A DNA stretch of 64,000 nucleotides from Syngnathus acus (lineage: Eukaryota; Chordata; Actinopteri; Syngnathiformes; Syngnathidae). Positions 36,686-49,301 of this stretch are shown one piece after another. The position numbers and the translations under genes are program-made. The stretch's first letter is position 1. Every line of letters starts with the position of its first letter. The notes under the pieces are model-generated. The model saw only the letters and a list, made by a program, of their open reading frames with translations, was not told where the DNA came from and searched no databases. Location of the stretch: the NCBI RefSeq assembly GCF_901709675.1, contig NC_051095.1, positions 15,141,456 to 15,205,455 on the forward strand, in the 5' to 3' direction.

Positions 36686-37340
36686 CAGGGGTCGGCAACC
36701 CAAAATGTTCAAAGAGCCATATTGACCCCAAAAACCCCCGAAACATACCTGTCTGGAGCCGCAAAAATCTACCGTTTTTTTCCATGTATAATGCGCAAAA
36801 TTTAACTAATTTATTGTCCTAAAATCTGGGGTGCGCATTATACATGGGTACAAAAAAAAAAAAAAAAGAAATATATATATATTTTTTATTTTTTATTTTC
36901 TTTTTTTTATCCGGATATGATACGGAGGCCGCCATTACAGATGCGCTTTCTTCTCTGCTGTTCACTTCAAACACGCTCCATACGAACACAATGCTCTCGT
37001 ATCAGACGCTTGCTCGATCACCTGCTCGTTTGCTGTCACAATGTACCCTACACAAATCCGAAACATTTCTTCGCTATCGAATTTGCTAGCGCATGCGCAG
37101 TGATACTGACCGGCAGAATAACATCCGGTTGTTCCCAAAGATGATCTTTTTTCTGAAATAATTTTACGTTTACGGACTTAAGTAGGAGTCAAAGTTTGGG
37201 TGTGTATTATACATGGGTACAAGCTTTTTTCCAGCATCAACATGCCATTTTTAGGGTGCGTATTATACATGGGGGCGCATTATACATGGAATAAAACGGT
37301 AAAAGCTTTTTATAAGGCAACATATACTGTCAATACATGA
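36686..37340. mobile_element. hAT-like repeat fragment, interrupted by a MITE
   Basis: The left end CAGGGGTCGGCAACC followed by AAAGAGCCATATTG and CTGGAGCCGCAAAAA is a familiar end of a fish hAT-type non-autonomous element. Its sequence resumes after 37301 with AAAAGCTTTTTATAAGGCAAC. I see no matching right inverted repeat, so the copy is probably truncated. Confidence 0.6.
36770..37301. mobile_element. Tc1/mariner-type MITE with TA target duplication
   Basis: The left end TACCGTTTTTTTCCATGTAT and the right end ATACATGGAATAAAACGGTA form ~27-bp terminal inverted repeats with one mismatch, continuing into GCGC. Both are bounded by TA (36770-36771 and 37300-37301). Internal direct motifs read GTGCG(C/T)ATTATACATGGG. 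About 530 bp, with no coding capacity. Confidence 0.75.
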
Positions 37341-37404
37341 GCTGTATGCTTACTATTAAAAGAAGTAAGTCGGCTTCAAATAGAAAGCAACAAAGTGATG
37401 CAAA

Positions 37405-37646
37405 ACGTCGCCCCTGGATAGCCAGCGGACTTTGTTGTGGAGCAGGAGATCAAGGGTTGGAATTGGGGGGGTTAGTTCACCAAATGATTCCCAAGCGCGG
37501 CACCGCTGCTGCTCACTGCTCCCCTCTCCCCCAGGGGATGGATCAAAATCACACGGGGATGGGTTAAATGCAGAGGACACATTTCACCACACCTAGATGT
37601 GTGTGTGACGATCATTGGGACTTTAACTTAACTTTAACTTTACAGA
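37405..37646 (+). mobile_element. tRNA-derived SINE
   Basis: A tRNA-like head with an A-box-like TGGATAGCCAGCGG and a B-box-like GGTTGGAATTG is followed by a body common in fish SINEs (CTGCTCACTGCTCCCCTC, TTTCACCACACCTAG) and an ACTTTA-type tail. Confidence 0.65.
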
Positions 37647-37679
37647 TCATGTTTTAACTACGGATATATACTTTCATAA

Positions 37680-40486
37680 AATCTTTTCTTTTTACTTTTA
37701 CTTTTAACTAATGCTAACAAACCTAGATCAATGTTGAAGTCATTATAACTCCAATATAACACCAAAATTTGAACATAAACTTTGCAGCAACACATGTAGG
37801 CAGAAAATATAACAATACTCACGGGCATATTTTATGTATACTAAAAACTGATTGAAGCTTAGTGGCTCAACTCTTTGTATTATACTAAAGCATGAAATCA
37901 TGATGTACAAACTGTTTTTCTGTAATTATTAACATGCATTTCAATTATGCTATTACTGTGGGTTTTTATCAGTAAAAAAACCAAACAAAATAAACTATTT
38001 TTCCTCTGTCATTTTTCTTTTAGGGGGCTGCGCTAATTGCATTTGCCTTCATTTCAATCGCATACTGTAAGTTCCATGTGTGTTCATTTGGAGTTCCGAA
38101 TATTACGTCAGCCATTATGATCTGAAGACTTGAGGAGAACAGCAAACAAGTAAGTCATTATCACTAATTTACAAAGGTTACACTTTACGACAAGTATTTT
38201 AGCATTTCCCAGATGTTTGAGTTTTGTCTGAGCCTAATGCTAACATACAATGCTAACAAACCTAGATCAATGTTGCAGTCGTTATAACTCCAATATAACA
38301 CCAATATTTGAACACAAACTTGCAGCAACACTTGTAGGCAGAAAATATAACAATACTCACGGGCATATTTTATGTATCCTAAAAACTGATTGAAGCTTAG
38401 TGGCTCAACTCTTTGTATTATACTAAAGCAAGAAATCATGATGTACAAACTGTTTTTCTGTAAATATTTACATTCCTTTAAATTATGCTATTACTGTAGG
38501 TTTTTATCAGTAAAAAAACCAAACAAAATAAACTATTTTTCCTCTGTCATTTTTTTTTAGGGGGCTGCGCTAATTGCATTTGCCTTCATTTCAATCGCAT
38601 ACTGTAAGTTCCATGTGTGTTCATTTGGAGTTCCGAATATTACGTCAGCCATTATGATCTGAAGACTTGAGGAGAACAGCAAACAAGTAAGTCATTATCA
38701 CTAATTTACAAAGGTTACACTTTACGACAAGTATTTTAGCATTTCCCAGATGTTTGAGTTTTGTCTGAGCCTAATGCTAACATACAATGCTAACAAACCT
38801 AGATCAATGTTGCAGTCGTTATAACTCCAATATAACACCAATATTTGAACACAAACTTGCAGCAACACTTGTAGGCAGAAAATATAACAATACTCACGGG
38901 CATATTTTATGTATCCTAAAAACTGATTGAAGCTTAGTGGCTCAACTCTTTGTATTATACTAAAGCAAGAAATCATGATGTACAAACTGTTTTTCTGTAA
39001 ATATTTACATTCCTTTAAATTATGCTATTACTGTAGGTTTTTATCAGTAAAAAAACCAAACAAAATAAACTATTTTTCCTCTGTCATTTTTTTTTAGGGG
39101 GCTGCGCTAATTGCATTTGCCTTCATTTCAATCGCATACTGTAAGTTCCATGTGTGTTCATTTGGAGTTCCGAATATTACGTCAGCCATTATGATCTGAA
39201 GACTTGAGGAGAACAGCAAACAAGTAAGTCATTATCACTAATTTACAAAGGTTACACTTTACGACAAGTATTTTAGCATTTCCCAGATGTTTGAGTTTTG
39301 TCTGAGCCTAATGCTAACATACAATGCTAACAAACCTAGATCAATGTTGCAGTCGTTATAACTCCAATATAACACCAATATTTGAACACAAACTTGCAGC
39401 AACACTTGTAGGCAGAAAATATAACAATACTCACGGGCATATTTTATGTATCCTAAAAACTGATTGAAGCTTAGTGGCTCAACTCTTTGTATTATACTAA
39501 AGCAAGAAATCATGATGTACAAACTGTTTTTCTGTAAATATTTACATTCCTTTAAATTATGCTATTACTGTAGGTTTTTATCAGTAAAAAAAACAAACAA
39601 AATAAACTATTTTTCCTCTGTCATTTTTTTTTTAGGGGGCTGCGCTAATTGCATTTGCCTTCATTTCAATCGCATACTGTAAGTTCCATGTGTGTTCATT
39701 TGGAGTTCCGAATATTACGTCAGCCATTATGATCTGAAGACTTGAGGAGAACAGCAAACAAGTAAGTCATTATCACTAATTTACAAAGGTTACACTTTAC
39801 GACAAGTATTTTAGCATTTCCCAGATGTTTGAGTTTTGTCTGAGCCTAATGCTAACATACAATGCTAACAAACCTAGATCAATGTTGCAGTCGTTATAAC
39901 TCCAATATAACACCAATATTTGAACACAAACTTGCAGCAACACTTGTAGGCAGAAAATATAACAATACTCACGGGCATATTTTATGTATACTAAAAACTG
40001 ATTGAAGCTTAGTGGCTCAACTCTTTGTATTATACTAAAGCAAGAAATCATGATGTACAAACTGTTTTTCTGTAAATATTTACATTCCTTTAAATTATGC
40101 TATTACTGTAGGTTTTTATAAAGTACAAAACAAACAAAATAAACGTTTTCTTTTGTCTTTTTTTAGGGGGCTGCGCAAATTGCATTCATTTCTATGGTGT
40201 ACTGTAAGTTCCATGTGTGTTCATTTGGAGTTACGAAAATTACGTCAGCCATTATGATCTGAATACTTCAGAACAGCAAACAAGTAAGTCATTATCACTC
40301 ATTTGCAAAGGTCACTCTTTACGACAAGTATTCTTGCATCTCCCGGTGGTTTTAGTTTTGTCTGAGCTTAATGCTAACATACAATGCTAACAAACAGATC
40401 AATGTTGCAGTCGTTGTAACACCAATATTTGAACACAAACCTTGCAGCAACACTTCTAAGCAGAAAATACAACAATACTCACGTGC
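37680..40486 (+). repeat. Tandem array of ~537-bp AT-rich units
   Basis: Five units with period 537-538 bp. Their exon-like cores are at 38024-38149, 38561-38686, 39098-39223, 39636-39761 and 40167-40283. Units 2 to 4 are nearly identical, while unit 1 and especially unit 5 (117-bp core) are more diverged. Each unit contains TTACGTCA and GGGGCTGCGC. An 87-codon minus-strand frame recurring here is a by-product of the duplication and is not kept in the more diverged units. Confidence 0.93.
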
Positions 40487-40489
40487 ATA

Positions 40490-40789
40490 CACTACCGTTC
40501 AAAAGTTTGGGGTCACAAAATTGTTTGGGTGACCCCAAACTTTTGAACGGTAGTGTATATATTTATTTAGATAATTATTTATAGATTATATATATAATCT
40601 TCTGTGTAAAAAATCTTATAATATATATGTATACTTATATTCATAGATTTTTTATAATCTTATACAAATATAAGATATAATTTATAATATTTAATTCATA
40701 ATATTTTATTATAATAATATTTACACTACCGTTCAAAAGGTTGGGGTCACCCAAACAATTTTGTGACCCCAAACTTTTGAACGGTAGTG
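40490..40789. mobile_element. Palindromic-ended Tc1/mariner-type MITE (300 bp)
   Basis: Both ends carry CACTACCGTTCAAAAG...GGGGTCAC in inverted orientation, each end itself a near-perfect palindrome of ~65 bp, around an AT-rich middle. TA dinucleotides at 40488-40489 and 40790-40791 are the target duplication. The matching sites in units B (near 48895) and C (near 57779) read GTGCATATATTATG without the insert. Confidence 0.9.
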
Positions 40790-41020
40790 TATATTATGTA
40801 TTCTTAAAACTGATCGAAGCTTAGTGGCTCAACTATTTTGGTGGTTGCAAACCACCCAATACAGATTTGACACAGTATGTGTAGAAAATGTGATGAATGC
40901 AAAGGTTGGTTAGCTTGATGCTAACGCATTATGGAAAACACCATCGACAGACTAGCACAGCACAACTAGTATCAGTCTTTTGTTCGTGGCTATGTCATGT
41001 GCCTGCATCTGTTTGAAACT

Positions 41021-41066
41021 GCCCTGCCCTGTCATGCCCTGCCCTGCCCTGCCCTGCCCTCCCCTC
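41021..41066. repeat. (CCCTG)n microsatellite, unit A copy
   Basis: Imperfect CCCTG pentamers. The copies in units B (about 49128) and C (about 58012) are 15 bp longer, with an extra CTGTCCTGCCCTGCC-type block. Confidence 0.85.
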
Positions 41067-41179
41067 TCACCGGCCTGTGCCTGGGTAAAGCTATGACTTC
41101 ATGCCTGCCCTCCTGACCTACGCTTGGATGAGACCATGACTGCCATGACCTGGATGATGCCATGATTCCCTGCCTGCCT

Positions 41180-41545
41180 AGCACCCGTCTCTTCTTTTAT
41201 TTTTCTCATGTTGTCTTCCATCCACTGGCTCCCCATAAAACAGCGCATACATTTCAAGATCCTTGTCACCACATAAAAGGCCCTAAACAACCTTGACCCC
41301 CCCGCCCCACCTGTCTGAACTCCTGCATCGCTATACCCCCACCCGCCGACTCCGCTCTGCTGACGCCAGCCTGCTCACCCCAACTACCTTGACCAAATAC
41401 CGGACCATTGGGGATAGAGCCTTTGCCATTGCTGCCCCCACTTTCTGCAACTCTCTCCCCCTGACCATTCGTAATGCTGACTCCCTGCATTCCTTCAAGC
41501 ACCATCTCAAGACCCACATCTTCAACTCTGCACATGACACCTAAC
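41180..41545 (+). mobile_element. LINE 3' end, unit A copy
   Basis: Translation with frame breaks gives HWLPIKQRIHFKILVTT, then LSELLHRYTPTRRLRSAD, then APTFCNSLPLTIRNADSLHS and LKTHIFNSA. This is the C-terminal end of an L2/Rex-type reverse-transcriptase ORF. It ends at CACATGACACCTAA, and the minisatellite starts 14 bp later. A stop codon after LVTT and a frame change show that it is a remnant. Confidence 0.8.
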
Positions 41546-41558
41546 TCTTTGTGTGTGT

Positions 41559-44500
41559 GGACGACGCCGGGACCATCTTGGATGCACCTGGACGACGCCG
41601 GGACCGACTTGGATGCGACTGGACGACGCCTGGACGACGCCGGGACCGCCTCGCATTCGCCTTGGATGCACCTTGGATGCGCTTTGCATGCTCCTGGACA
41701 ACGCCAGGACCGCCTTGGATGCGCCTGGATGACGCCGGGACCGCCTTGCATGCGACTGGACGCTGGGACCGCCTTGTTTAAGCCTGGACGACGCCGGGAC
41801 CGCCTTGGATGCGCATGGATGACGCCAGGACAGCCATTGTTGCGACTTGGATGCCTGGACGACGCCGGGACTGCCTTGGATACGCCTGGACGACGCTGGG
41901 ACCGCCTTGTTTGAGCCTGGACAACGCCGGGACCGCCTTGGATGCGCTTTGGATGCGCATTGGATGCACCTGGACGACGCTGGGACCGCCTTGTTTGAGC
42001 CTGGACGACGCCGGGACCGCCTTGGATTCGCCAGGACGCTGGGACCGCCTTGTTTGTGCCTGGACGACGCCGGGACCGCCTTGGATGCACCTGGACAACG
42101 CTAGGACCGCCTTGTTTGCGCCTGGACGACGCCGGGACTGCCTTGGATTCGCCTGGAGGCTGGGACCGCCTTGTTTGTGCCTGGACGACGCCGGGACTGC
42201 CTTGGATGAACCTTGGATGCACCTGGACCGATATGCCTTGGATGTGTTTTGGATGCGCCTGCACAACGCCAGGACCACCTTGGATGTGCCTGGACGACGC
42301 TGGGACCGCCTTCAATACGCCTTGAATGCGCCTGTACGACGCCGGGACCGCATTGGATGGGCCTTGGATGCGCCCAGGATGCGCCTAGGATTCGCCTAGG
42401 ATGCGCCAAGACGACGCCAAGACTGCCTTGGATGTGCCTTGGATGCGCTTGGACGCCGCCAGGATCACCTTGGATATTCCTGGATGATGCCGGGACTGCC
42501 TTGGCTGCGCCTGGACAACGCTGGGACTGCCTTGGATGCACCTTGGATGCGCCATGGATGCGCCATGGATGCGCCTTGGATGCGCCTGGACGACGCCAGG
42601 ATCACCTTGGATGCACTTGGACGACTTCGGGACCGCCTTGGATACGCCTGGACGACGCTGGGACCGCCTTGTTTGAGCCTGGACAACGCCGGGACCGCCT
42701 TGGATGCGCATTGGATGCACCTGGACGACGCTGGGACCGCCTTGTTTGAGCCTGGACGACGCCGGGACCCGCCTTGGATTCGCCAGGACGCTGGGACCGC
42801 CTTGTTTGTGCCTGGACGACGCCGGGACCGCCTTGGATGCACCTGGACAACGCTAGGACCGGCTTGTTTGCGCCTGGACGACGCCGGGACCGCCTTGGAT
42901 TCGCCAGGACGCTGGGACCGCCTTGTTTGTGCCTGGACGACGCCGGGACCGCCTTGGATGCACCTGGACAACGCTAGGACCGGCTTGTTTGCGCCTGGAC
43001 GACGCCGGGACTGCCTTGGATTCGCCTGGACGCTGGGACCGCCTTGTTTGAGCCTGGACGACGCCGGGACTGCCTTGGATGAACCTTGGATGCACCTGGA
43101 CCGATATGCCTTGGATCTGTTTTGGATGCGCCTGCACAACGCCAGGACCACCTTGGATGTGCCTGGACGACGCCGGGACCACCTTGGATGTGCCTGGACG
43201 ACGCTGGGACCACCTTGGATGCGCCATGGATGCGCCTTGGATGCGCCTGGACGACGCCAGGATCACCTTGGATGCACTTGGACGACTTCGGGACCGCCTG
43301 TGGGAATGAAGGATCTGCCGGGACCACCTTGAATGTGTCTGGACGACGCCGGGACCTCTTTGGATGCGCCTTGGATGCGCCTTGGATGTGCCTTTGATGC
43401 ACCTTGGATGCACCTTGGATGCGCTTCAACGACGTCGGGACCGCCTTGAATACGCCTGAATGGATGGGCATTGTCGACGCCGGGACTGCCTTGGATGCGC
43501 CTGGAAGACGCCGGGACCGCCTTAGATGCGCCTAGACGACGGCAGGACTGCCTTAGATGCACCTTGCATGCGCCTTGCATGCTTCTGGACGACGCCGGGA
43601 CCATCTTGGATGCACCTGGACGACGCCGGGACCGACTTGGATGCGACTGGACGACGCCTGGACGACGCCGGGACCGCCTCGCATTCGCCTTGGATGCACC
43701 TTGGATGCGCTTTGCATGCTCCTGGACAACGCCAGGACCGCCTTGGATGCGCCTGGATGACGCCGGGACCGCCTTGCATGCGACTGGACGCTGGGACCGC
43801 CTTGTTTAAGCCTGGACGACGCCGGGACCGCCTTGGATGCGCATGGATGACGCCAGGACAGCCATTGTTGCGACTTGGATGCCTGGACGACGCCGGGACT
43901 GCCTTGGATACGCCTGGACGACGCTGGGACCGCCTTGCTTGAGCCTGGACAACGCCGGGACCGCCTTGGATGCGCTTTGGATGCGCATTGGATGCACCTG
44001 GACGACGCTGGGACCGCCTTGTTTGAGCCTGGACGACGCCGGGACCGCCTTGGATTCGCCAGGACGCTGGGACCCGCCTTGTTTGTGCCTGGACGACGCC
44101 GGGACCGCCTTGGATGCACCTGGACAACGCTAGGACCGCCTTGTTTGCGCCTGGACGACGCCGGGACTGCCTTGGATTCGCCTGGAGGCTGGGACCGCCT
44201 TGTTTGTGCCTGGACGACGCTGGGACTGCCTTGGATGAACCTTGGATGCACCTGGACCGATATGCCTTGGATGTGTTTTGGATGCGCCTGCACAACGCCA
44301 GGACCACCTTGGATGTGCCTGGACGACGCTGGGACCGCCTTCAATACGCCTTGAATGCGCCTGTACGACGCCGGGACCGCATTGGATGGGCCTTGGATGC
44401 GCCCAGGATGCGCCTAGGATGCGCCTAGGATGCGCCAAGACGACGCCAAGACTGCCTTGGATGTGCCTTGGATGCGCTTGGACGCCGCCAGGATCACCTT

Positions 44501-46859
44501 GGATGCACCTGGATGACGCTGGGACCGCCTCGGATGCGCCTGGATGACGCTGGCACTGCCTTGGATGCGCCTTGGATGCTCCTGGACAACGCCGGGACCG
44601 CCTTGGATTCGCCTGGACGCTGGGACTGAAATGTTTGTGCCTGGATGACGCCGTGAACGCCTTAGATGTGCCTTGGATGCGCCCAGATCATGCCAGGACC
44701 ACCTTGGATGTGCCTGGACGACGCCGGGACCGCCTTGGATGCACCTGGACAACGCTTGGACCGCCTTGTTTGCGCCTGAACGACGCCGGGACTGCCTTGG
44801 ATTCGCCTGGAGGCTGGGACCGCCTTGTTTGTGCCTGGACGACGCCGGGACTGCCTTGCATGCGCCGGGACTGCCTTGGATGCGCCTGGAAGACGCTGGG
44901 ACCGCCTTGTTTTTGTGCCTGGACGACGCCGGGACCGCCTTGGATGCTCCTTGGATGCGCCTTGTATGCGCCTGGAAGACGCTGCGACCGCCTTGTTTGT
45001 GCCTGGACGACGCTGGGACTGCCTTGGATGAACCTTGGATGCACCTGGACCGATATGCCTTGGATGTGTTTTGGATGCGCCTGCACAACGCCAGGACCAC
45101 CTTGGATGTGGCTGGACGACGCTGGGACCGCCTTCAATACGCCTTGAATGCGCCTGTACGACGCCGGGACCGCATTGGATGGGCCTTGGATGCGCCCAGG
45201 ATGCGCCTAGGATGCGCCAAGACGACGCCAAGACGACGCCAAGACTGCCTTGGATGTGCCTTGGATGCGCTTGGACGCCGCCAGGATCACCTTGGATGCA
45301 CCTGGATGACGCTGGGACCGCCTCGGATGCGCCTGGATGACGCTGGCACTGCCTTGGATGCGCCTTGGATGCTCCTGGACAACGCCGGGACCGCCTTGGA
45401 TTCGCCTGGACGCTGGGACTGCAATGTTTGTGCCTGGATGACGCCGTGAACGCCTTAGATGTGCCTTGGATGCGCCCAGATCATGCCAGGACCACCTTGG
45501 ATGCGCCTGGACGACATCGGGACCGTCTTGGATGCGCCTGGATGACGCCGTGACCGCCTTTCATGCGCCTGAACGCTGGGACCGCCTTGTTTCTGCCTGG
45601 ATGACGCTGGGACCGCATTGGATGCGCCTTGGATGCCTTTGGATGCACCTGGACGACGCAGGGACCGCCTTGCATGCGCCTGGACGCTGGGACTGCCTTG
45701 TTTGCGTCTGGACGACGCTGGGACCGCCTTGGATGCGCCTTGGATGCGCCTTGTATGCGCCTGGAAGACGCTGCGACCGCCTTGTTTGCGCCTGGGCGAC
45801 GCCGGGACCGCCTTGGTTGTGCCTGCACGCCTTGGATGCGCCTTGGATGCGCCTTGGATGCGCCTGGACGACGCTGGGACTGCCTTGGATGCGCCTGGAT
45901 GACCCTGAGACTGCCTTGGATGCGCCTTGCATGCTCCTGGACGACGCCGGGACCACTTTGGATGCGCCTGGACGACGCCGGGACCTTCTTGCATGCGCCT
46001 GGACGACGCCGGACCGCCTTGGATTCGCCTGGACGCTGGGACTGCACTGTTTGTACCTGGACGACGCTGTGACCGCCTTGGATGCGCCTTGGATGCGCCT
46101 TGGATGCGCCAGGACGACGCTGGGACTGCCTTGGATGCGCCTGGTCGACGCTGGGACTGCCTTGGATGTACCTTGGATGCACCTTGGATGCGCTTGGATG
46201 ACGCCGGGACCGCCTTGGATGCGCCTGGTTGACAAAGGGACTGCCTTGGATGCGCCTGGACGACGCCGGGACCGCCTTGGCTGCGCCTTGGCTGCGCCTT
46301 GGCTGCGCGTGGACGCTGGGATCGCCTTGTTTGCGCCTGGACGACGACAGGACCCCCTTGGATGGGCCTTGGATGCGCCTTGGATGCGCCTGGACGACGG
46401 CGGGACCACTTTGGATGCGCCTGGACGACGGCGGGACCGCCTTGGATGCGCCTGGACGACGGCGGGACCGCCTTGGATTCCGCTTGGATGCGCCTTGGAT
46501 GCGCCTGGATGACGCCGGGACCACCTTAGATGCGCCTTGGATGCGCCTTCGATGCACCTCGGATGCGCCTGGACGACGCCGGGACCGGCTTGGATGCGCC
46601 TGGACGACGCCTTGGATGCACCTGGACAACGGTGGGACCGCCTTGGACACGCCTTGGACGCGCCTTGGATGGTCTTGGACGACGCCGGGACCGCCTTGGG
46701 TGCGCCGGACGACGCTGGGACCGCCTTGCATGCGCCTGGACGCCGGGACCGCCTATTTAACGCCTGGACGACGCCGGGACCGCCTTATGTGCGCCTTGGA
46801 TGTGCCAGGATGACGCCAGGACTGCCTCGGATGCGCCTGGATGACACCGGGACCGCCTG
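41559..46859. repeat. GC-rich minisatellite, unit A (5.3 kb)
   Basis: Built from a 31-bp core containing GACGCCGGGACCGCCTTGGA, a shortened ~28-bp form with CTGGACGCTGGGACCGCC, and ~12-bp inserts of CTTGGATGCGC. It is CpG-dense. Internal blocks are duplicated at about 2,028 bp (41809 and 43837 start matching segments) and about 793 bp (44572 and 45365). The consensus has no stop codon in any of six frames, so overlapping open frames of up to several hundred codons occur on both strands. Confidence 0.95.
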
Positions 46860-47070
46860 CCTGCCTGGCCCACTCTTGGATGAGACCATGACCGTCTACA
46901 TGCCTTCCTGCTTGGCCTGCACCTGGATGAAGACGACTGCCTGGCCTGCATCGGGATGAAGTCATGACTGCCGGCCTGACCTGCACCTGGATGAAGCCGT
47001 GACTTCCTGCCCGCCCGGCCTAAACCTGTATGAAGCCATGACTGCTTGCCCTGCTGGCCTGCGCCTGGAT

Positions 47071-48575
47071 GATTACGTCAGCCATTATGATCTGAATACT
47101 TGAGTAGAACAGCAAACAAGTAAGTCAATATCACTCATTTACAAAGGTCAAACTTTACAAGTATTTTAGCATCTCCTGGATGTTCTAGTTTTGTCTGAGC
47201 CTAATGCTAACATATAATGCTAACTAACCTAGACCAATGTTGCAGTCGCTATAGCTCCAATATAACACCAACATTTGAACATAAACTTTGCAGCAACACA
47301 TGTAGGCAGTAAATATAGCAATACTCATAGGCATATATTATGTATACTAAAAACTGAGAGAAGCTAGTGGCTCAACTCTTTGTATCATACTGAAGCATGA
47401 AATCATGATGTACAAACTGTTTTTCTGCAATTCTTTACATTCTTTTCAATCATGCTATTACTGTAGATTATTATGAAGTAAAAAACAAAAAAAGTTCTTC
47501 TTTCGTCATTGCTTTTTTTAGGGGGCTGCGCCAATTGCATTTGCCTTCATTTCAATGGTGTACTGTAAATTCCATGTGTGTTCATTTGGACTTCCGAAAA
47601 TTACGTCAGCCATTATGATCTGAATACTTGAGGAGAACAGCAAACAAGTAAGTTATCATCACTCATTTACAGAGGTCACACTTACCGACAAGTATTTTAG
47701 CATCTCCCGGATGTTTTAGTTTTGTTTGAGCTTCATGCTAACATACAATGCTAACAAACGTAGATCAATGTTGCAGTTGTTATAGCTCCAATATTTGAAC
47801 ACAAACTTTGCAGCAACACTTGGAGGCAGAAAATATAACAATACTCACAGGCATATATTATGTATACTAAAAACTGAGAGAAGCTTAGTGGCTCAACTCT
47901 TTGTATTATACTGAAGCATGAAATCATGATTTACAAACTGTTTTTCTGTAATTCTTTACATTCTTTCCAATTATGCTATTACTGTGGGTTTTTATCAATT
48001 AAAAACAAACACATTTTTCCTTTGTCATTTTTCTTTTAGGGGGCTGCGCTAATTGCATTTGCCTTCATTTCAATGGCGTACTGTAAGTTCCATGTGTGTT
48101 CATTTGGAGTTCCGAATATTACGTCAGCCATTATGATCTGAAGACTTGAGGAGAATAGCAAACAAGTAAGTCATTATCACTAATTTACAAAGGTTACACT
48201 TTACAACAAGTATTTTAGCATCTTCCAGATGTTTTAGTTTTGTTTGAGCCTAATGCTAACATACAATGCTAACAAACCTAGATCAATGTTGCAGTCGTTA
48301 TATCTCCAGTATAACACCAATATTTGAACACTAACTTGCAGCAACACTTGTAGGCAGAAAATATAACAATACTCACGGGCATATTTTATGTATACTAAAA
48401 ACTGATTGAAGCTTAGTGGCTCAACTCTTTGTATTATACTAAAGCATGAAATCATGATGGACAAACTGTTTTTCTGTAATTATTTACATTCTTTTCAATT
48501 ATACTATTACTGTAGGTTTTTATAAAGTAAAAAACAAGCAAAATAAACGTATTCTTTTGTCATTGTTTTTTTTAG
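47071..48575 (+). repeat. ~540-bp units following minisatellite A
   Basis: A partial unit starts inside the core at GATTACGTCAGCC (47071), followed by two full units with 126-bp cores at 47522-47647 and 48040-48165. They are diverged from the 38,000-39,800 copies but clearly homologous. Confidence 0.9.
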
Positions 48576-49301
48576 GGGGCTGCGCAAATTGCATTCATTT
48601 CTATGGTGTACTGTAAGTTCCATGTGTGTTCATTTGGAGTTACGAAAATTACGTCAGCCCTTATGATCTGAATACTTCAGAACAGCAAACAAGTAAGTCA
48701 TTATCACTCATTTGCAAAGGTCACTCTTTACGACAAGTATTCTTGCATCTCCCGGTGGTTTTAGTTTTGTCTGAGCTTAATGCTAACATACAATGCTAAC
48801 AAACAGATCAATGTTGCAGTCGTTATAACACCAATATTTGAACACAAACCTTGCAGCAACACTTCTAAGCAGAAAATACAACAATACTTACGTGCATATA
48901 TTATGTATTCTTAAAACTGATTGAAGCTTAGTGGCTCAACTATTTTGGTGGTTGCAAACCACCCAATACAGATTTGACACAGTATGTGTAGAAAATGTGA
49001 TGAATGCAAAGGTTGGTTAGCTTGATGCTAACGCATTATGGAAAACACCATCGACAGACTAGCACAGCACAACTAGTATCAGTCTTTTGTTCGTGGCTAT
49101 GTCATGTGCCTGCATCTGTTTGAAACTGCCCTGCCCTGTCCTGCCCTGCCCTGTCATGCCCTGCCCTGCCCTGCCCTGCCCTCCCCTCTCACCGGCCTGT
49201 GCCTGGGTAAAGCTATGACTTCATGCCTGCCCTCCTGACCTACGCTTGGATGAGACCATGACTGCCATGACCTGGATGATGCCATGATTCCCTGCCTGCC
49301 T

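Larger units (their letters stand above)
40167..48575 (+). repeat. Macro-array unit A (8,409 bp)
   Basis: The unit is defined from one 117-bp core to the next. Order: diverged 537-type unit, MITE (40490-40789), AT-rich spacer, CCCTG microsatellite (about 41021-41066), LINE 3' end, minisatellite (41559-46859), degraded CCTGGATGA-rich trailer (46860-47070), and two more ~540-bp units with cores at 47522-47647 and 48040-48165. Sequence outside the minisatellite is essentially identical to unit B. Confidence 0.92.

Noticed and set aside
38185-40060. An 87-codon minus-strand frame repeated four times almost unchanged
   Set aside because: It repeats because the ~537-bp DNA unit was duplicated recently. 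In the more diverged units (48234, 57118, 63469) it is shortened and altered, with no sign of protein-level constraint.
41293-41544. An 83-codon plus-strand frame repeated in units A, B and C
   Set aside because: It is the C-terminal remnant of a LINE reverse-transcriptase ORF, out of frame with the piece before it; annotated as a mobile element.
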